Assembly (NCBI GenBank): GCA_020152595.1
Contig: JAIGNY010003259.1
Span: 192,001-256,000, forward strand
Direction: 5' to 3'
Source of the DNA: Chiridota heheva
Lineage: Eukaryota > Echinodermata > Holothuroidea > Apodida > Chiridotidae
DNA length: 64,000 bases
Shown: one piece after another, positions 24,701 to 36,700 of the stretch
Layout of the letters: every line of letters starts with the position of its first letter
Numbering within the stretch: position 1 is the first letter of the stretch
Position numbers and translations under genes: made by a program
The notes under the pieces: generated by a model
Seen by the model: only the letters and a program-made list of their open reading frames with translations
What the model was told of the DNA's origin: nothing
The model's database searches: none

Positions 24701-27700
24701 GTGGTACAGAGGTATTATGGAGGTCAGGGCTTGGCTGGTTACTGCGTTTTTTAGGTTCGGTTAGAAGTGCGTTAGAATCAGGTCGTGTGACCAGATTGCA
24801 TAATTATAGCATGGAAGGTAAGTATAACTCTCGTAAATATCCCCGCTACGCTTAGCGGGGTAAATTCACGGGAATATCTCTTTAATTATTCGCCTTTCTT
24901 TTATGATGCACATTTTCCTATAAGTTGGTTTGGTCAACTCTTGATCTTTGTCATCAGGAGGAGAAGCATTCTTTCCTTCACAATGAGTGCACCTTCAAAG
25001 CGCCTTCAAACATCATGGACAGGTGGATTCTCTCCTTTACGCAGTCTCTCATCAAGTTCTTCCGTCAAGAAATGGAAGGTTTGTGTTATGTTTTTTACTT
25101 GCGTACGATATTGTATTAATAAGATGTCACCTTTCAACTTCAAAACACAGTATAAGAATTCAGTTTAACTAAAGAAAATGGAGAATTATTGGACTGATGT
25201 TATCACAAACCTATGTATTGTTTTAATAGCTAAATATAGAAAACTATATCAAAATTATTGAACCAACAATATGTAACCAATCATGATGAAGTTTCTTGCT
25301 ATTTTGTTTTTCACAATTTTCTGTAGATTGTGAAACATTGTAGCTGTTCCCTCTGGGAGTCACTATTTCTTATGTAGATTATCACAGAACCTGCAAATGG
25401 TTTTAAGAACAGTCTATCAATGTTAACCACTATTATGCTAAACATACAAGGTTTCTTTAACAGTCCACCATTTTGCTTTCAGCTTACAAACTGTACACCG
25501 TTGTGCCTCGCTTGGTGAAGTTTGTGAGCATGCTGACCAACTGGTATGTAAGATCAAACAGAAAGAGACTAAAGGTGGGTATAGATATGAGTGCTGTTAT
25601 ATTTTGTATTTCCACATGTTTAAAGACATATGGACAGATAGAGTTTTGTTTTCGCCAGTAGGAACTTAAAATTCAGAACAGGGTAGTCTTTAAATTACAA
25701 AAGTAGCACCTACAGTTCTTGAGTTATGTCTAATCAACGTATCAATAATTTTTAATGAATACAAAAGTTGTGATGTTTGCAGAGAGAGGACAGATCAAAT
25801 TCTTTAGCGTAAGTCTCTAAGATTGTGTCCTAAAACTTCATAAAATGAAAATCATTATATTTTTTCTCCTGCTTAATTTTGATAGATGGTCATATTTAAC
25901 TGCTCCCATTGAAAAGGGCAGTGGTGAAGAATTGAAAAACAGTAGGTTAACGTAAAGGAATTCATAGGTGTTCTTGTTGTGATGTCACAAAATTACACTT
26001 TCAATTTTTAACAGATTTTGATAAAATATTTTGCTATTTTCATGGTTTATAGCAAAAATAAGCTCACGTTGTTGCTACCTGTCCATAAATCATTAAGTAT
26101 CCTTAATTACCTCAGCCAACAAAGTTGGACGGAGGTCATGTTTTTGCCTTATATTTGTTTGTTTGTCTGTTATCAAGATATCTCAAGAACTGATGATTAG
26201 ATTTGGATTAAACTTTGTGTGTGGTTTTGATACTGCTTAAGGAAGAAGTGATTAAATTTTGAGACATTGGAACAGGGAAAGGGTGCAAATAGAGGGGTGT
26301 GGACATTTTAAGGTGAGTTTGTCTGTCATTAGAATATCTCAATAACTGATGAATCGATTGGATTAAATTTGATGTGTGGTTTTATTATTGCTTAACCCTT
26401 ACTTTACCAGCACTTTTTTTGAAAACGCACTTAGAGGGTCCTCTGTCTTCGGAGCAGCACAGCAGAGTTGGGATTGATCCACTTCAGTGACCCAGTGGGC
26501 CCACCGGGACCATGCTGCATCTACTTTAAGTTGGCTCACTTGTCGCGGGTTGATTAACCCTTACTCTACCTGCACTTTGTTTGAAAACGCGCTTGGGAGG
26601 CGGGGTTAAAGACAGGGCACCCAAAACAGCGATAATATCGCGATGTGGTAGAGTAAGGGTTAAGCACAGGCTGATTATTGAAGGGTCCTCTTGTCTTCCG
26701 AGCAGCAGAGTCGGGCTGATTTCACTTCAGTGACTCAGTGGGCCGCCCACTGGGACCATGTTGCATCTATTTTTGAGTTGCCACACTTGTCACGGGTTGA
26801 TTAATCCTTACTCTACCAACACTTTTTTGAAAACACGCTTTGGGCGGGATCAATGATGGGGCACCCAAAATGGTGATCATATCGCCGTGTGGTAGAGTAA
26901 AGGTTAAGGAACAAGTGATTCAAATTTGGGACGTCTCGATGCAAGGGAAGGGCAGAAATTGAGGGGTTGGGATGTTTAGGGTAAGTTCTGTTAAGTGCCA
27001 TGAAAAGAAACCCAACAATCAATTGTTTGGATTCATTGAAAATTAAATTAAGTGGTCTCTACTATCAATGTAATAAGAACAAATGGTTTCTGCCATAAAT
27101 GGAAAATGATGGAATGTGAATGTTAACTAAATGGTTTTCAAACAATGAATGCTTAGCTTGAATTAAAGTGAAAACAATGATATGGCTTTGGAAGAAATCA
27201 ATCAGAAGATAATTTTCAAGTGTTCCGAATGCAAATGATCCTTACAGATCAAAACTTGGGGATGAATCTTGGTGAGCCTAGGATTTCTGAGTTAAATTAT
27301 AGTGGGTATTGGGATCGAATGAACTCTAAAACTATTCTAGGCATTGTTAAAATTGCAGCGGTGGCGGAAGTATGCGCTCTACAGAGTGCTAATATTTTAG
27401 TTTAAAACATGGATTTCTCTCCTCGTAGGGTTGTCATGCAATATTTTACTTTTAATATAAGGAAGATTGTGTAAAGTTATATTTTGATGAAATTTTGGCA
27501 TAAATATAAGTTTGCTTTAGTGAATACTTCATAATCTTTCTTGTATAAAGGTTGGGGATTGATATCTGTGACTGATTTAGTGGTTTGTTGTTTGCTTCAA
27601 TGCATGAGCTTGATGACTTGAATATGATGCTCACATTCAAAAGGCGCTACAACATGCACCCAATAGGAAAACAAACAAAAATAGTTTTTGATATGTGTAC

Positions 27701-30700
27701 GAGTGTTTGTAGCAAGATTTGTGTCATGGATATTTTGAATATTTATTTATTACCTATAAATTTTTAAAAACCGTAAAAAGTTGACTGACACAAGTGTCAC
27801 ATAGACAATCTAGGTTTTAGATTAAAATGTTCTTAGAATAACCTAACATTCAAAAGTTTCTTCAGGGGAAACCGGGGATAAGCACAGGCCTGATGAGTAA
27901 GGATTTAGCACCTTTTCTTCTTCTGACATTTTTCTAGGGTGAAGATGGTCTAGAAGAATGTGAGAATGCCCTTCACACACTCTTCAACGTCCTCTTCTGT
28001 ATGGTAAGAATGATGGCCCCGTGCACCCCTTTTCTGACAGAGTACATGTACCAAAACCTCAAGCACATTGTCCATCCTGATGCCATTACGCAGGCAAATA
28101 CTGACAGTGTCCATTACCTCATGATGCCCCATGCCAGGTAAGGACTTGATTTCTTTTTTTTCATCTGCAAAAACACCATTAATGGATGAAAAGTTTCACA
28201 AGACAACAAAATAACAGGCTAAGAAGGGTTTGTCACCCCATAAAAAGCATAAACTAACACCACCACCACAAAAAATCAAATAAAAATCAAAGACGCCCAG
28301 AGTAAGTAAAGAACTTATCAATGTTGACTTATGAAATTGTGAACAGAATTGGAGCTAACCCTTTCAGGCAAACCATTCCACTCATTACCCTTTGCGAAAT
28401 GATAAAATGCTGAATATCAATCCATGAGAACCCTTTGGTCAACTTTAAACCGTCACCAAGTGTCACATGATGATTAGCTGAAATTACAGGCGATCAAAGC
28501 ATCACTACCAGATAGGAATTTAATACCGGAATCATATCGCCACATACTCTTCTCAACTCAAGTTTCCCGCAGTTATAACAGCCGTTTTTCAGGTGTGTGT
28601 ATGAGGGTATAGATTGAGATGGTTCATTGACCAATCAGGTTGCGTTTTATACTATGACATTCGTCCTGCTTTGATAGCTAGAAAAATCTTTTTGTAAAAA
28701 GTGAAATGAGATGTACAAAATTGTCATGCTGAAGATTACTTGGATTACTGGGGTTTGAACTGAATATTAAAAATGGATTGCGCATTATAGATATCAAAAT
28801 ATCCTATTGTTAAATGCTTTTCACTTATTGAATTAAAAGATGAGTTTTAGAAGAGTTGGTATTTCTTTCTATTTCATTCTTGATTATTATCTGGCACATA
28901 TTTGATAGCATCCTACATTTTTTCCATCCAGGGAAGATCTGATAGACAGCGGCATAGAGAGAGCAGTGTCTCGCATGCAGAGTGTCATCGAGCTTGCCCG
29001 AGTCATCAGAGACAGGAAAACCATCCCCACAAAGTACCCTCTGAAGGAGGTTGTCATCATCAATCCCGATCAGCAGTATCTGGATGATGTCGCTACGCTC
29101 AAGAACTATATCCAGGAGGTTAGTCTTAAGTGGAGAGTATTGTTTGTATTGAAAATGGATATTTTTGCAAAACAGAAGCACTGTAAAAGCACAACTTTTA
29201 CTAAGCACAACTTCCACTAAGCACAACTTCCACTAAGCACAACTTCCACTAAGCTCAACTTCCACTAAGCACAACTTCCACTAAGCACAACTTCCACTAA
29301 GCACAACTTCCACTAAGCTCAACTTCCACTAAGCACAACTTCCACTAAGCACAACTTCCACTAAGCTCAACTTCCACTAAGCACAACTTCCACTAAGCTC
29401 AACTTTCACTAAGCTCAACTTTCACTAAGCACAAAGTTTGACCATCTCCAGTGAACTTTTTGAACTCCATTGCTTGCCTATCAGGCAAGAATAGATTTTA
29501 AAATATAAGTCCTTACATACAAGTCTCTCTGCCAACAGTCACTCAAAACAACTTCTGAAACATCATCTTTTTGGAGACTTTCCCACAAACTTTAGTTTCT
29601 TGTCACTGTTTAACACCCTAGTGCATTTCATTGGTTTTTGGTGCTATAGAAATTACATTGATAGAACTTTTTAGAAGTATGTTGCGATCAGGATTTGGTC
29701 TGACTGGGGAAAGGGGAATGTAAGGGAAAATGTCCGTGAAATAGGTTTAAGAAGGAAGTGAAAACATTGAGAGAGCAGAAGCATTTAAGAAATAAAATAA
29801 TCATAAGGAGGAGGAAGTAGAGCTGTCAGATAGGGATCCAGATGATTTGCATAAGAGAGGGTATTGAAGATGACGGTTTGGGGACAAAATGAAGATGATA
29901 TCATCGGAGATTTGGTATTGGGGAGGAAGAGTGTTACAAGGGGAGAAAATGCAGGGAGGCAGAGCTATAAGGATGGTATCGGGTAGAAAGAACATGAGTG
30001 ATGGATGATGCGAATGGTATCAATTAGGAAAATGTGAGATACCTGATCAGGAATTACTCTGCATGAATCAAAGACAAATTCACAAGACCTGTTCATATAT
30101 TTTGATTTGTTTCTACTTTTGTTTCTAAACAGGAACTAAACGTGAGAGAAATAACTTTGTCCAGGGACAAAGGCAAGTATGGAGTGAGCTTGAAAGCAGA
30201 ACCAGATCACATGACCTTAGGTAAAAGACTGAAATCTGACTTCAAGAGGGTATCAGATGCCATCAGGAAGCTGAACGACAAGCAGCTACAGGAATTTAGG
30301 AAAGCAGGTCAAATAGAGGTTGAAGGTCATGTACTGTCAGGCGATGACTTGAGGCTGAGCTTTACATCAGCGGATTCGAAGCAATCAAAATATGAGGCAC
30401 ACACAGATAACGATGTGAGAAAAAGTCCTTTTTTCGTGAATATTTTTACTGGCATTATTTTAATCTGACTGACCAATTTGTTTGGATTAGATTGCATAAT
30501 GGACATGGAATTGTTCATATGAATCTCTACCTCTACATTTGTATCAATTATACTTCACAATAGAAAGTTCTCTGATTTCAAATAGAAGCAGGTAATATTA
30601 CAATTAAATGGAGTACGCAATTATGTATTAAAGAAAATAATGAAGAGGAACACCACTGAACTGCTCTGTGGCAGAAGCCCTCAGTCCTTTGTCCTTTGGA

Positions 30701-33700
30701 TCACGTGTGTAATATTGTCCTTTTCATGCTTTGGTTGTACAGTGCTGACACTATTTTCACAAATCACAAAAATTAAGTGATCAGTGCATAAAAAGCAAAG
30801 GAAAAGGTTTGAACCTCTTTATGACCCATTGAGGCATGTTTTTGATCTATAGAGGGATTTCATCACGTGAGTCTAGCTCATCTGGAAGCCATTTTGTAGG
30901 ACAAGCGTCATTGCGTTTCACGGGTCTTCACACAGCTCAGTCACATCACACGTACAACAAACATACTTGCATGCTAAACCACCTACCAATTCAGGAAAAT
31001 TTTACTGAATGCACTTTTTTTTTCTTTTTCGTTTTCAATTTTACTTCATATTTTTCTTACATTTTATATATTTACCGGACATACAAAGGGTAACTTTTAC
31101 ATGATGCCATCTGATTGTTCGCTATGTGCAGACAAAACCTACATACCTGATATAAATTGCTCGCTGCAACTCATAGTGTAAACCGTGAGTTGAAAGCCGT
31201 TGCGTCGTACAGCAGAAACCCACTTCGAACGTTGATCAGAATCAGATGGAAATCGAAAGCGTCTTTTATTCCCAGCACGTCCATTAGTGCAACCAACGGC
31301 ACAGCAAGATTCCAGCATAATTATCTTACAAAAATAATCTTATATAACAACATGCAAATGTATGTAAGTTTAAATAAGTATAGAGCAGACGACAGTGTTC
31401 TTGTAAGACAAAATGGCGATGTAAACAAAGCCACGTGATTTCATGACGTCAGCTGAAATACCCTTATACAACAAATGCAAGTAAAATGGAATTGCGGTAC
31501 GAAGAACAAATAATCTGCATTATTGAGCTTTAATTTTCCAATTTTGTTCAACTATCTTGGGCAATACAAAACATGTGACGATGAACCCACTATGTGAAAC
31601 CCTTACACCAAGCTGAAAGATCAAACCCATTAAAGACTGCTTGCATTGCGCACACACATCCGACACCTGAGCCATATTCTATCAGGATCAAGAGCCACCC
31701 AAAACAAAGTGAATGGGAGAAGGGAGCTTTAATTAATCTGTCTGAGTTAGATGATTGACAGCTTTTTCAACCAATCATCGCATGAATTTGCCTAGCAACA
31801 AAATCTGCGTGACTAAGTGGGGCAAACATCCTATGTGGTACTGGTACAGTACAACTAGCTAGCGGCGCGCTCATGTAGTCAATGCAATTTACTGTACAAA
31901 ACAAATTTTTGCACACACAGACTGAGTGACGGCAAAATGGTGAACAAAAATTGCACATACGGGCCTGCTGTGGGTTTGTAAATCTGATTGTTGTTACCCA
32001 GAACACTTAGCAAACTGAATTTTGTTGATCCTTCTGCTAAAAACTCAAAAGATTTAAAGAAGTGCCATAAATGAACCAAAGATTGCCAATGGATTGTGGA
32101 TTTGAGGTTTGCCCCCACCTAGTTACCGCATTGCTATAGTGGGTGTGGCTTATCTCATAACTCATGGAGACATTAATTTCTTAATCTTCAATTCACACTT
32201 TTTGGCTGTAATCATTCTCTTTTTATGAATGACCTGGACTACCATGTGTATGTTTCTGTGTATTAGGAGTTGACTAAAAAGATGTTTTTAATTGAGGTGA
32301 TGAATAAGACGCTCTTGTTCTCTTGTTTCAGGTTTTAGTGCTCTTAGATGTAACACCTGATCAAAGCATGCTGGATGAGGGTACGTCACGAGAGGTCATC
32401 AATCGCATTCAAAAACTAAGGAAAAAGGTAAGCTTTGTCTTGGCACTACACCCCCTTCCCTCCTCCCCACCCCCACCCCCCTCTCTTGCTCCTGCAGTTG
32501 TATTCATTCAGATCTTAATCTCTGAATCTGAAAATATTAGGTTCGCAAAGGGGACATGAATGCCAACCGAGCATAACATAAGTATGAGTTAAAAGAAGAA
32601 AGTTACTTTATAATACATGTGTTTGCAAGTTTAGATGAAAGTAACGTAGATTAGGCACATAAACAATGTCTGATGGTAAAGCATTCCAACCTATTAGTGC
32701 ATGAGGGAAAACTGATTATTTATATACATTCCTTGTAATATAGGGAACCTGTAACTGAAGATCATGACTATTTCTTTTATTATGTTTTTTAGTTGGGATT
32801 AGATTACCTTTATCTGTGCATTTGAATGATTGTAGCTCATCAATTTAGTAGCATCTTCTGTTTCCTAGTTTTTTTGTTGCAAAAAGGTATAGTTTAATAC
32901 ACCCGTTCACAGTTCCAGTCTGCTCATGCCCACAAGGACATTTAAATTCAAGGTGCGAGTAAACAAACCAACCAGCGTGAGCGAACAGCAAAATACGCTC
33001 TTGGTTTGGGCAGTATTATCGCTCGTCGTTTAGAAATACGCACATTGTACATTGTGCGAGAACAATGGAAATTTTGTTTGTTTACTCGCAACTCAAAATG
33101 GCGAATGGGACTGTGAAAGGGTGTAATCTTCAGTGACTTATTAGAATTTCCATTTATTTTTTAGGCACAAGAAACATCCTTTTTCATTGTTGTTTCTATT
33201 CTGATGGGTAGTGAAACTCATTCTTTAACTTAAACTTGCCTTGCATCAAAAGATAAATTTTTGCCTGATGTTGACCACAGTACATTACTTTGTTGAAGCA
33301 CAAGTGAGATGTTTGTATCATATTCATCACTCAGGCCCATCTACAACCAGCCGATGACATCACCATCTTTTATGAAGTGAGTCCATCTTCGGACAGACTG
33401 TCCCAAATCATCCCTCGGCACAAGGACTACATCAATTCTACCATCAAGCAACCTGTATGTCTGTTCCCTTGTCCAGCCTCTGGTGAGGAGATCATCCAGG
33501 AGACGTTTGATGTAAGTTGATGATGAATTTCTTGTTGTAGATGATGTGTGTGACATTAGGGGTTCTTGAGTAAATATTGATAGATGGTATGTAGCTTGCT
33601 CGGGTTTAGATTTCCACTAGAGTCAAATTGTAGACAGTGAGGAGGATGTTTAAAATAATGTGATATTGTTTTGAATTTTGTCAAGATCTGTGTATGTGTA

Positions 33701-36700
33701 CTAAAGATTTACATGTAGATAGATTTGTTCCAAGTTTTTATCATTTTGCTACTTAATTCTCTTAGTAAATATATTACATATTTAATCAATTCATAGATTT
33801 TTGTTTATGTATGTATTTCGTTTAATTCGGTATAACAAAGGATACAGAAATTATAACAGATGGTTAATTTAAACATTCAAAATATTTAGGTAGAAAATTG
33901 AAGATTACGAAATAAAAATATGTATGTGAAAGAAATATCAGATTATAGGAACTGTATGCGTGTTGGGAGGAAATTAAGTGAAAGACAATTAAAAGACTGG
34001 AAATAGCTCAATTGTTTTAGTTTGATTCTTCGAAAATAGTGTCATTAATAGTAGTAAATGCAGTATATGCCCTCACCCCAGCCCCACACATGCACATACC
34101 AATACACAACACACACACACATCCATAACTACAGACACCAACATAAATTATAGAAAACAAGAATACAAATATTTCATAATGAGGAGTACAAAGGTTTGTA
34201 AGGGGAAAAAATATTGCATGGAAGTTGTTTTTTTGAAGTTACAAATTCTTTTTCTTAAATGTTTACAAACATATACAAATTTGTCATGGTAAATAATTTA
34301 TATTCAGGATATATCTACTTGGATTAAGAATTGATTAGATGTCCAAAATTACTCTTCTATGTTTCGTTTGGTCCAAGTAGGTTTTACTTTTCCCTTTGCT
34401 CATTTTACTTTGAATGTTATTTATTGGTGTAGAAAGTGATCGTATTCTAAGGAAGGCGGCAAGAATTAACTTGGGAATTACTGCGCTTTGCAACATATAC
34501 CTGTTGAGTTTACATGAGCAGGCAAACTAACTACAATTTATTCAGTCAGTTTTATTTTTAAGGAATATTCTCGTGAATTTTTATTTTCATAAATATGATA
34601 GAGGACTATAAAGAAACAAAATTGGTGTAAATTTCACAAGAATATTCCTTTCAGTTTATCTTTTTATTTATGAGAGTTTTTTGCTTTTGCTATATAATTA
34701 CAGAAGTAGATTTGTGATCTGAAGCTGGCATATTTGATATGTAAATGTTTCTTTATTTCCCCAATGATTTTAGAATTTCCTTTTCCCAACTTTGATCCGA
34801 GTTATGGCTCATCAAAGCATCGCTCATCAAAATTTTAATGTATGCAAAAGTTGTGATGTATGCAAAAGAAAAGCTCAAATCTTTTGTATAATTCTTTAAA
34901 ATGCTGTCCTAAGTTTCCGTCCCTGAAAATCATCAGACTTGTTTCCTCCCAATGAATTTGAATTGAGGGTTTTGATGTACAACTCCTCCCAATAGCATCG
35001 ATAAAGGTGGGACTGAAAAACAATAAGTTATGATAAGGGAATTTGTAGATTCTCTTTTTCTGATGTTACAAAATTTAATTAAAATATTCATAATTTATTA
35101 GGCCATGAAATAAAATATTATGTTAAATAGTCAATTTTTCAACATATTTTAATCAGTTGTTTTTGCTATTTCCATGGTTTGTAGCACATTTTCTGTCAAG
35201 GTCAACACAGGTACCTGTCCATAGATCTGTAGAGTAGTCATGGTAGTGTACATGCATGCACAGCATCCTCTTGACATACTGCATTCTTGTATTTGCATGT
35301 CCATTGTTGACAATGAATACTTACAAGTACTCCCACTAAACGAAACATAATCTTGATTAATTTGACTCGGTCATCAGAGCATTTTGAACATCCAGGACAT
35401 TTTGTCGGTGAAAACATGGAACAATTTGGGCACAACTGTACACCATGCTTTAACCTACGTATGCACAGATTCATGTGTTTTCAAACAACATTTCCACCAA
35501 ATTTGCAACAATTTCCTGCACAAATACCCAAGCGAAGACCCAAGCAAACTTAGCGAATGTTAGAGGTTTAGGCCCCAAAATGTGACCAATTTTACACTGG
35601 CTGTAATGGTATACCTGATTTGGTTTCATTAACAATTAAGTTGTTAAGATATATGCATATCATTATGACATCATCCCAAATACTTGAATAGAGTTAGTTA
35701 TCAGCAATTATGCAATGTGCTGCTCCATGCTAGCTTTTGTTTGTTAAACAACCAATTTGTTTTCTTTTCTTCAGCTAAAGGGAGTATCTCTAGAACTTGT
35801 TATATTCAGGGGTCACCTAGAGGCCACGTCGACCGCATCAACTGCCCCAGCTGCATTTTGTAGATTTGTCAATGTGGAACTCCTTGGAGGCAAGGCTAAA
35901 GGAGGAGTCACAGGGACTAAAGGTAATGGTTTCTTGCTGTGGGGGATACTCTAGAAAATTAGTGATTATCCACAGCAAATTGACTAGATTGTATGAAATA
36001 TATTTTAGAATTCATGAATATAACAAATCCCAGTAGAAATCGGTAATGGTTGGTCATTTTATAGTTTTTTTTCTCCAATTTCCAGGCTTAATCATACTAA
36101 GAAATATGCAAATTTGTGATGTTATCAGTTAAATGGTATTTACTCTATCCATTGTCAATTGCGTTGTCAACTTCATTGTCAACTTCATTCATTGTTAACT
36201 CAATTGTTTTTTAATATTGTGCCTCCATTTATGGTTGATCAGCGGTTTAGGATTTGTTGACATGTACAAACCTTATGATGTTTGAACAGAAAGAGAAAAT
36301 TGTTATTCTTTATTTTTCTTTCTATAATTTTAATCTTCACGAAATTTTCTTTTCCTAAAAGAAATTGATCGGGGTGTGGATGAGATTTGTCTGTCTGAAA
36401 CACCAACCCTCCTTCAAGTAATTGAGTACATTATACCAAAAACAAATGATTTACATAAGAAGATGGTGAGGTGCATTCATTAGTACCTCACCCACTTTGC
36501 AAAAAATTAAAAATGTGTATATTAACACCTACAATTTCAAAAGGCTGTAAAATGTTTTAAAATGTGTGTGCAAATGTTTTAATCAACATTGATGGGAAAT
36601 TTTGCCATATTTATGGTTTCTGTGAGATATTCGAGTGATTTAGGTACAGTAGCCTCTTCCTGTCTGTACCTCACCCTCCCCAGAGCTTCTTTCAGCCCCA

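Larger units (their letters stand above)
17168..24866 (+). mobile_element. DIRS-like element without recognisable RT/recombinase, 7.7 kb
   Basis: Three features together suggest DIRS architecture. First, the left terminal region (17185-17312) and right (24696-24823) are inverted copies with about two mismatches over ~128 bp. Second, 24554-24656, beside the right repeat, is complementary to the left outer end followed directly by the right outer end. Third, the ends meet the flanks at ATT/AATT, with no longer target duplication seen. DIRS elements use such an internal complementary region to form circles that a tyrosine recombinase integrates. The interior is GC- and CpG-rich, unlike the AT-rich intron, and holds tandem hairpin repeats. 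No frame encodes a recognised Gag, RT, RNase H or recombinase, so it would need helper proteins. A different class of foldback element is the main alternative. Confidence 0.7.
16125..24957 (+). other. IARS1 intron hosting the DIRS-like island
   Basis: This 8.8-kb intron is mostly the island at 17168-24866. 16125-16974 is ordinary AT-rich intron, 16975-17170 is an inverted repeat A, and 24867-24957 is ordinary intron with a pyrimidine-rich acceptor. Confidence 0.8.
26160..26985 (+). repeat. Duplicated block interrupted by nested piggyBac-like miniatures
   Basis: A unit beginning gtttgtctgttatcaagata and continuing ...ctgcttaaggaagaagtgat... occurs at 26160-26325. Its second copy starts at ~26318, runs to TTAA at 26392, is interrupted to 26903, and resumes at TTAA-ggaacaagtgatt (26904 on). 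The interruption contains complete miniatures 26558-26659 and 26805-26903, plus a ~120-bp GC-rich spacer repeated twice (26436 and 26686). Confidence 0.75.
25575..27937 (+). other. IARS1 intron with nested TTAA elements
   Basis: It contains a copy of repeat F (25715-26090), the duplicated block and nested miniature elements at 26130-26985, and ~950 bp of AT-rich DNA with nothing recognised. Confidence 0.6.
33512..35774 (+). other. IARS1 intron with repeats
   Basis: It contains a CA-rich patch near 34075-34130, a deletion derivative of foldback E (34560-34650), and repeat F (34790-35200). No coding sequence was recognised. Confidence 0.55.

Noticed and set aside
17168..24866. GC-rich island considered as bacterial contamination or a Polinton
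   Set aside because: It has inverted repeats joined to intron sequence on both sides and no prokaryotic-style ORFs. It is too short for a Polinton and has no polymerase or capsid-like frame.
29188..29436. Regular short repeats considered as a CRISPR-like array
   Set aside because: The units are directly adjacent with no spacers, in an animal intron; an ordinary minisatellite.
30221..30232. Possible donor gtaaaa inside the exon 30133-30414
   Set aside because: The frame and the conserved LGKRLK continue through it, so it is not a splice site.
36362..36465. Exon-like open stretch ([20 protein letters not shown]...) after an AG, ending before gtgagg, within an IARS1 intron
   Set aside because: It accepts the incoming phase but leaves phase 0, while the next exon (37465) needs one carried base. 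It would break the frame and has no counterpart in IARS1.
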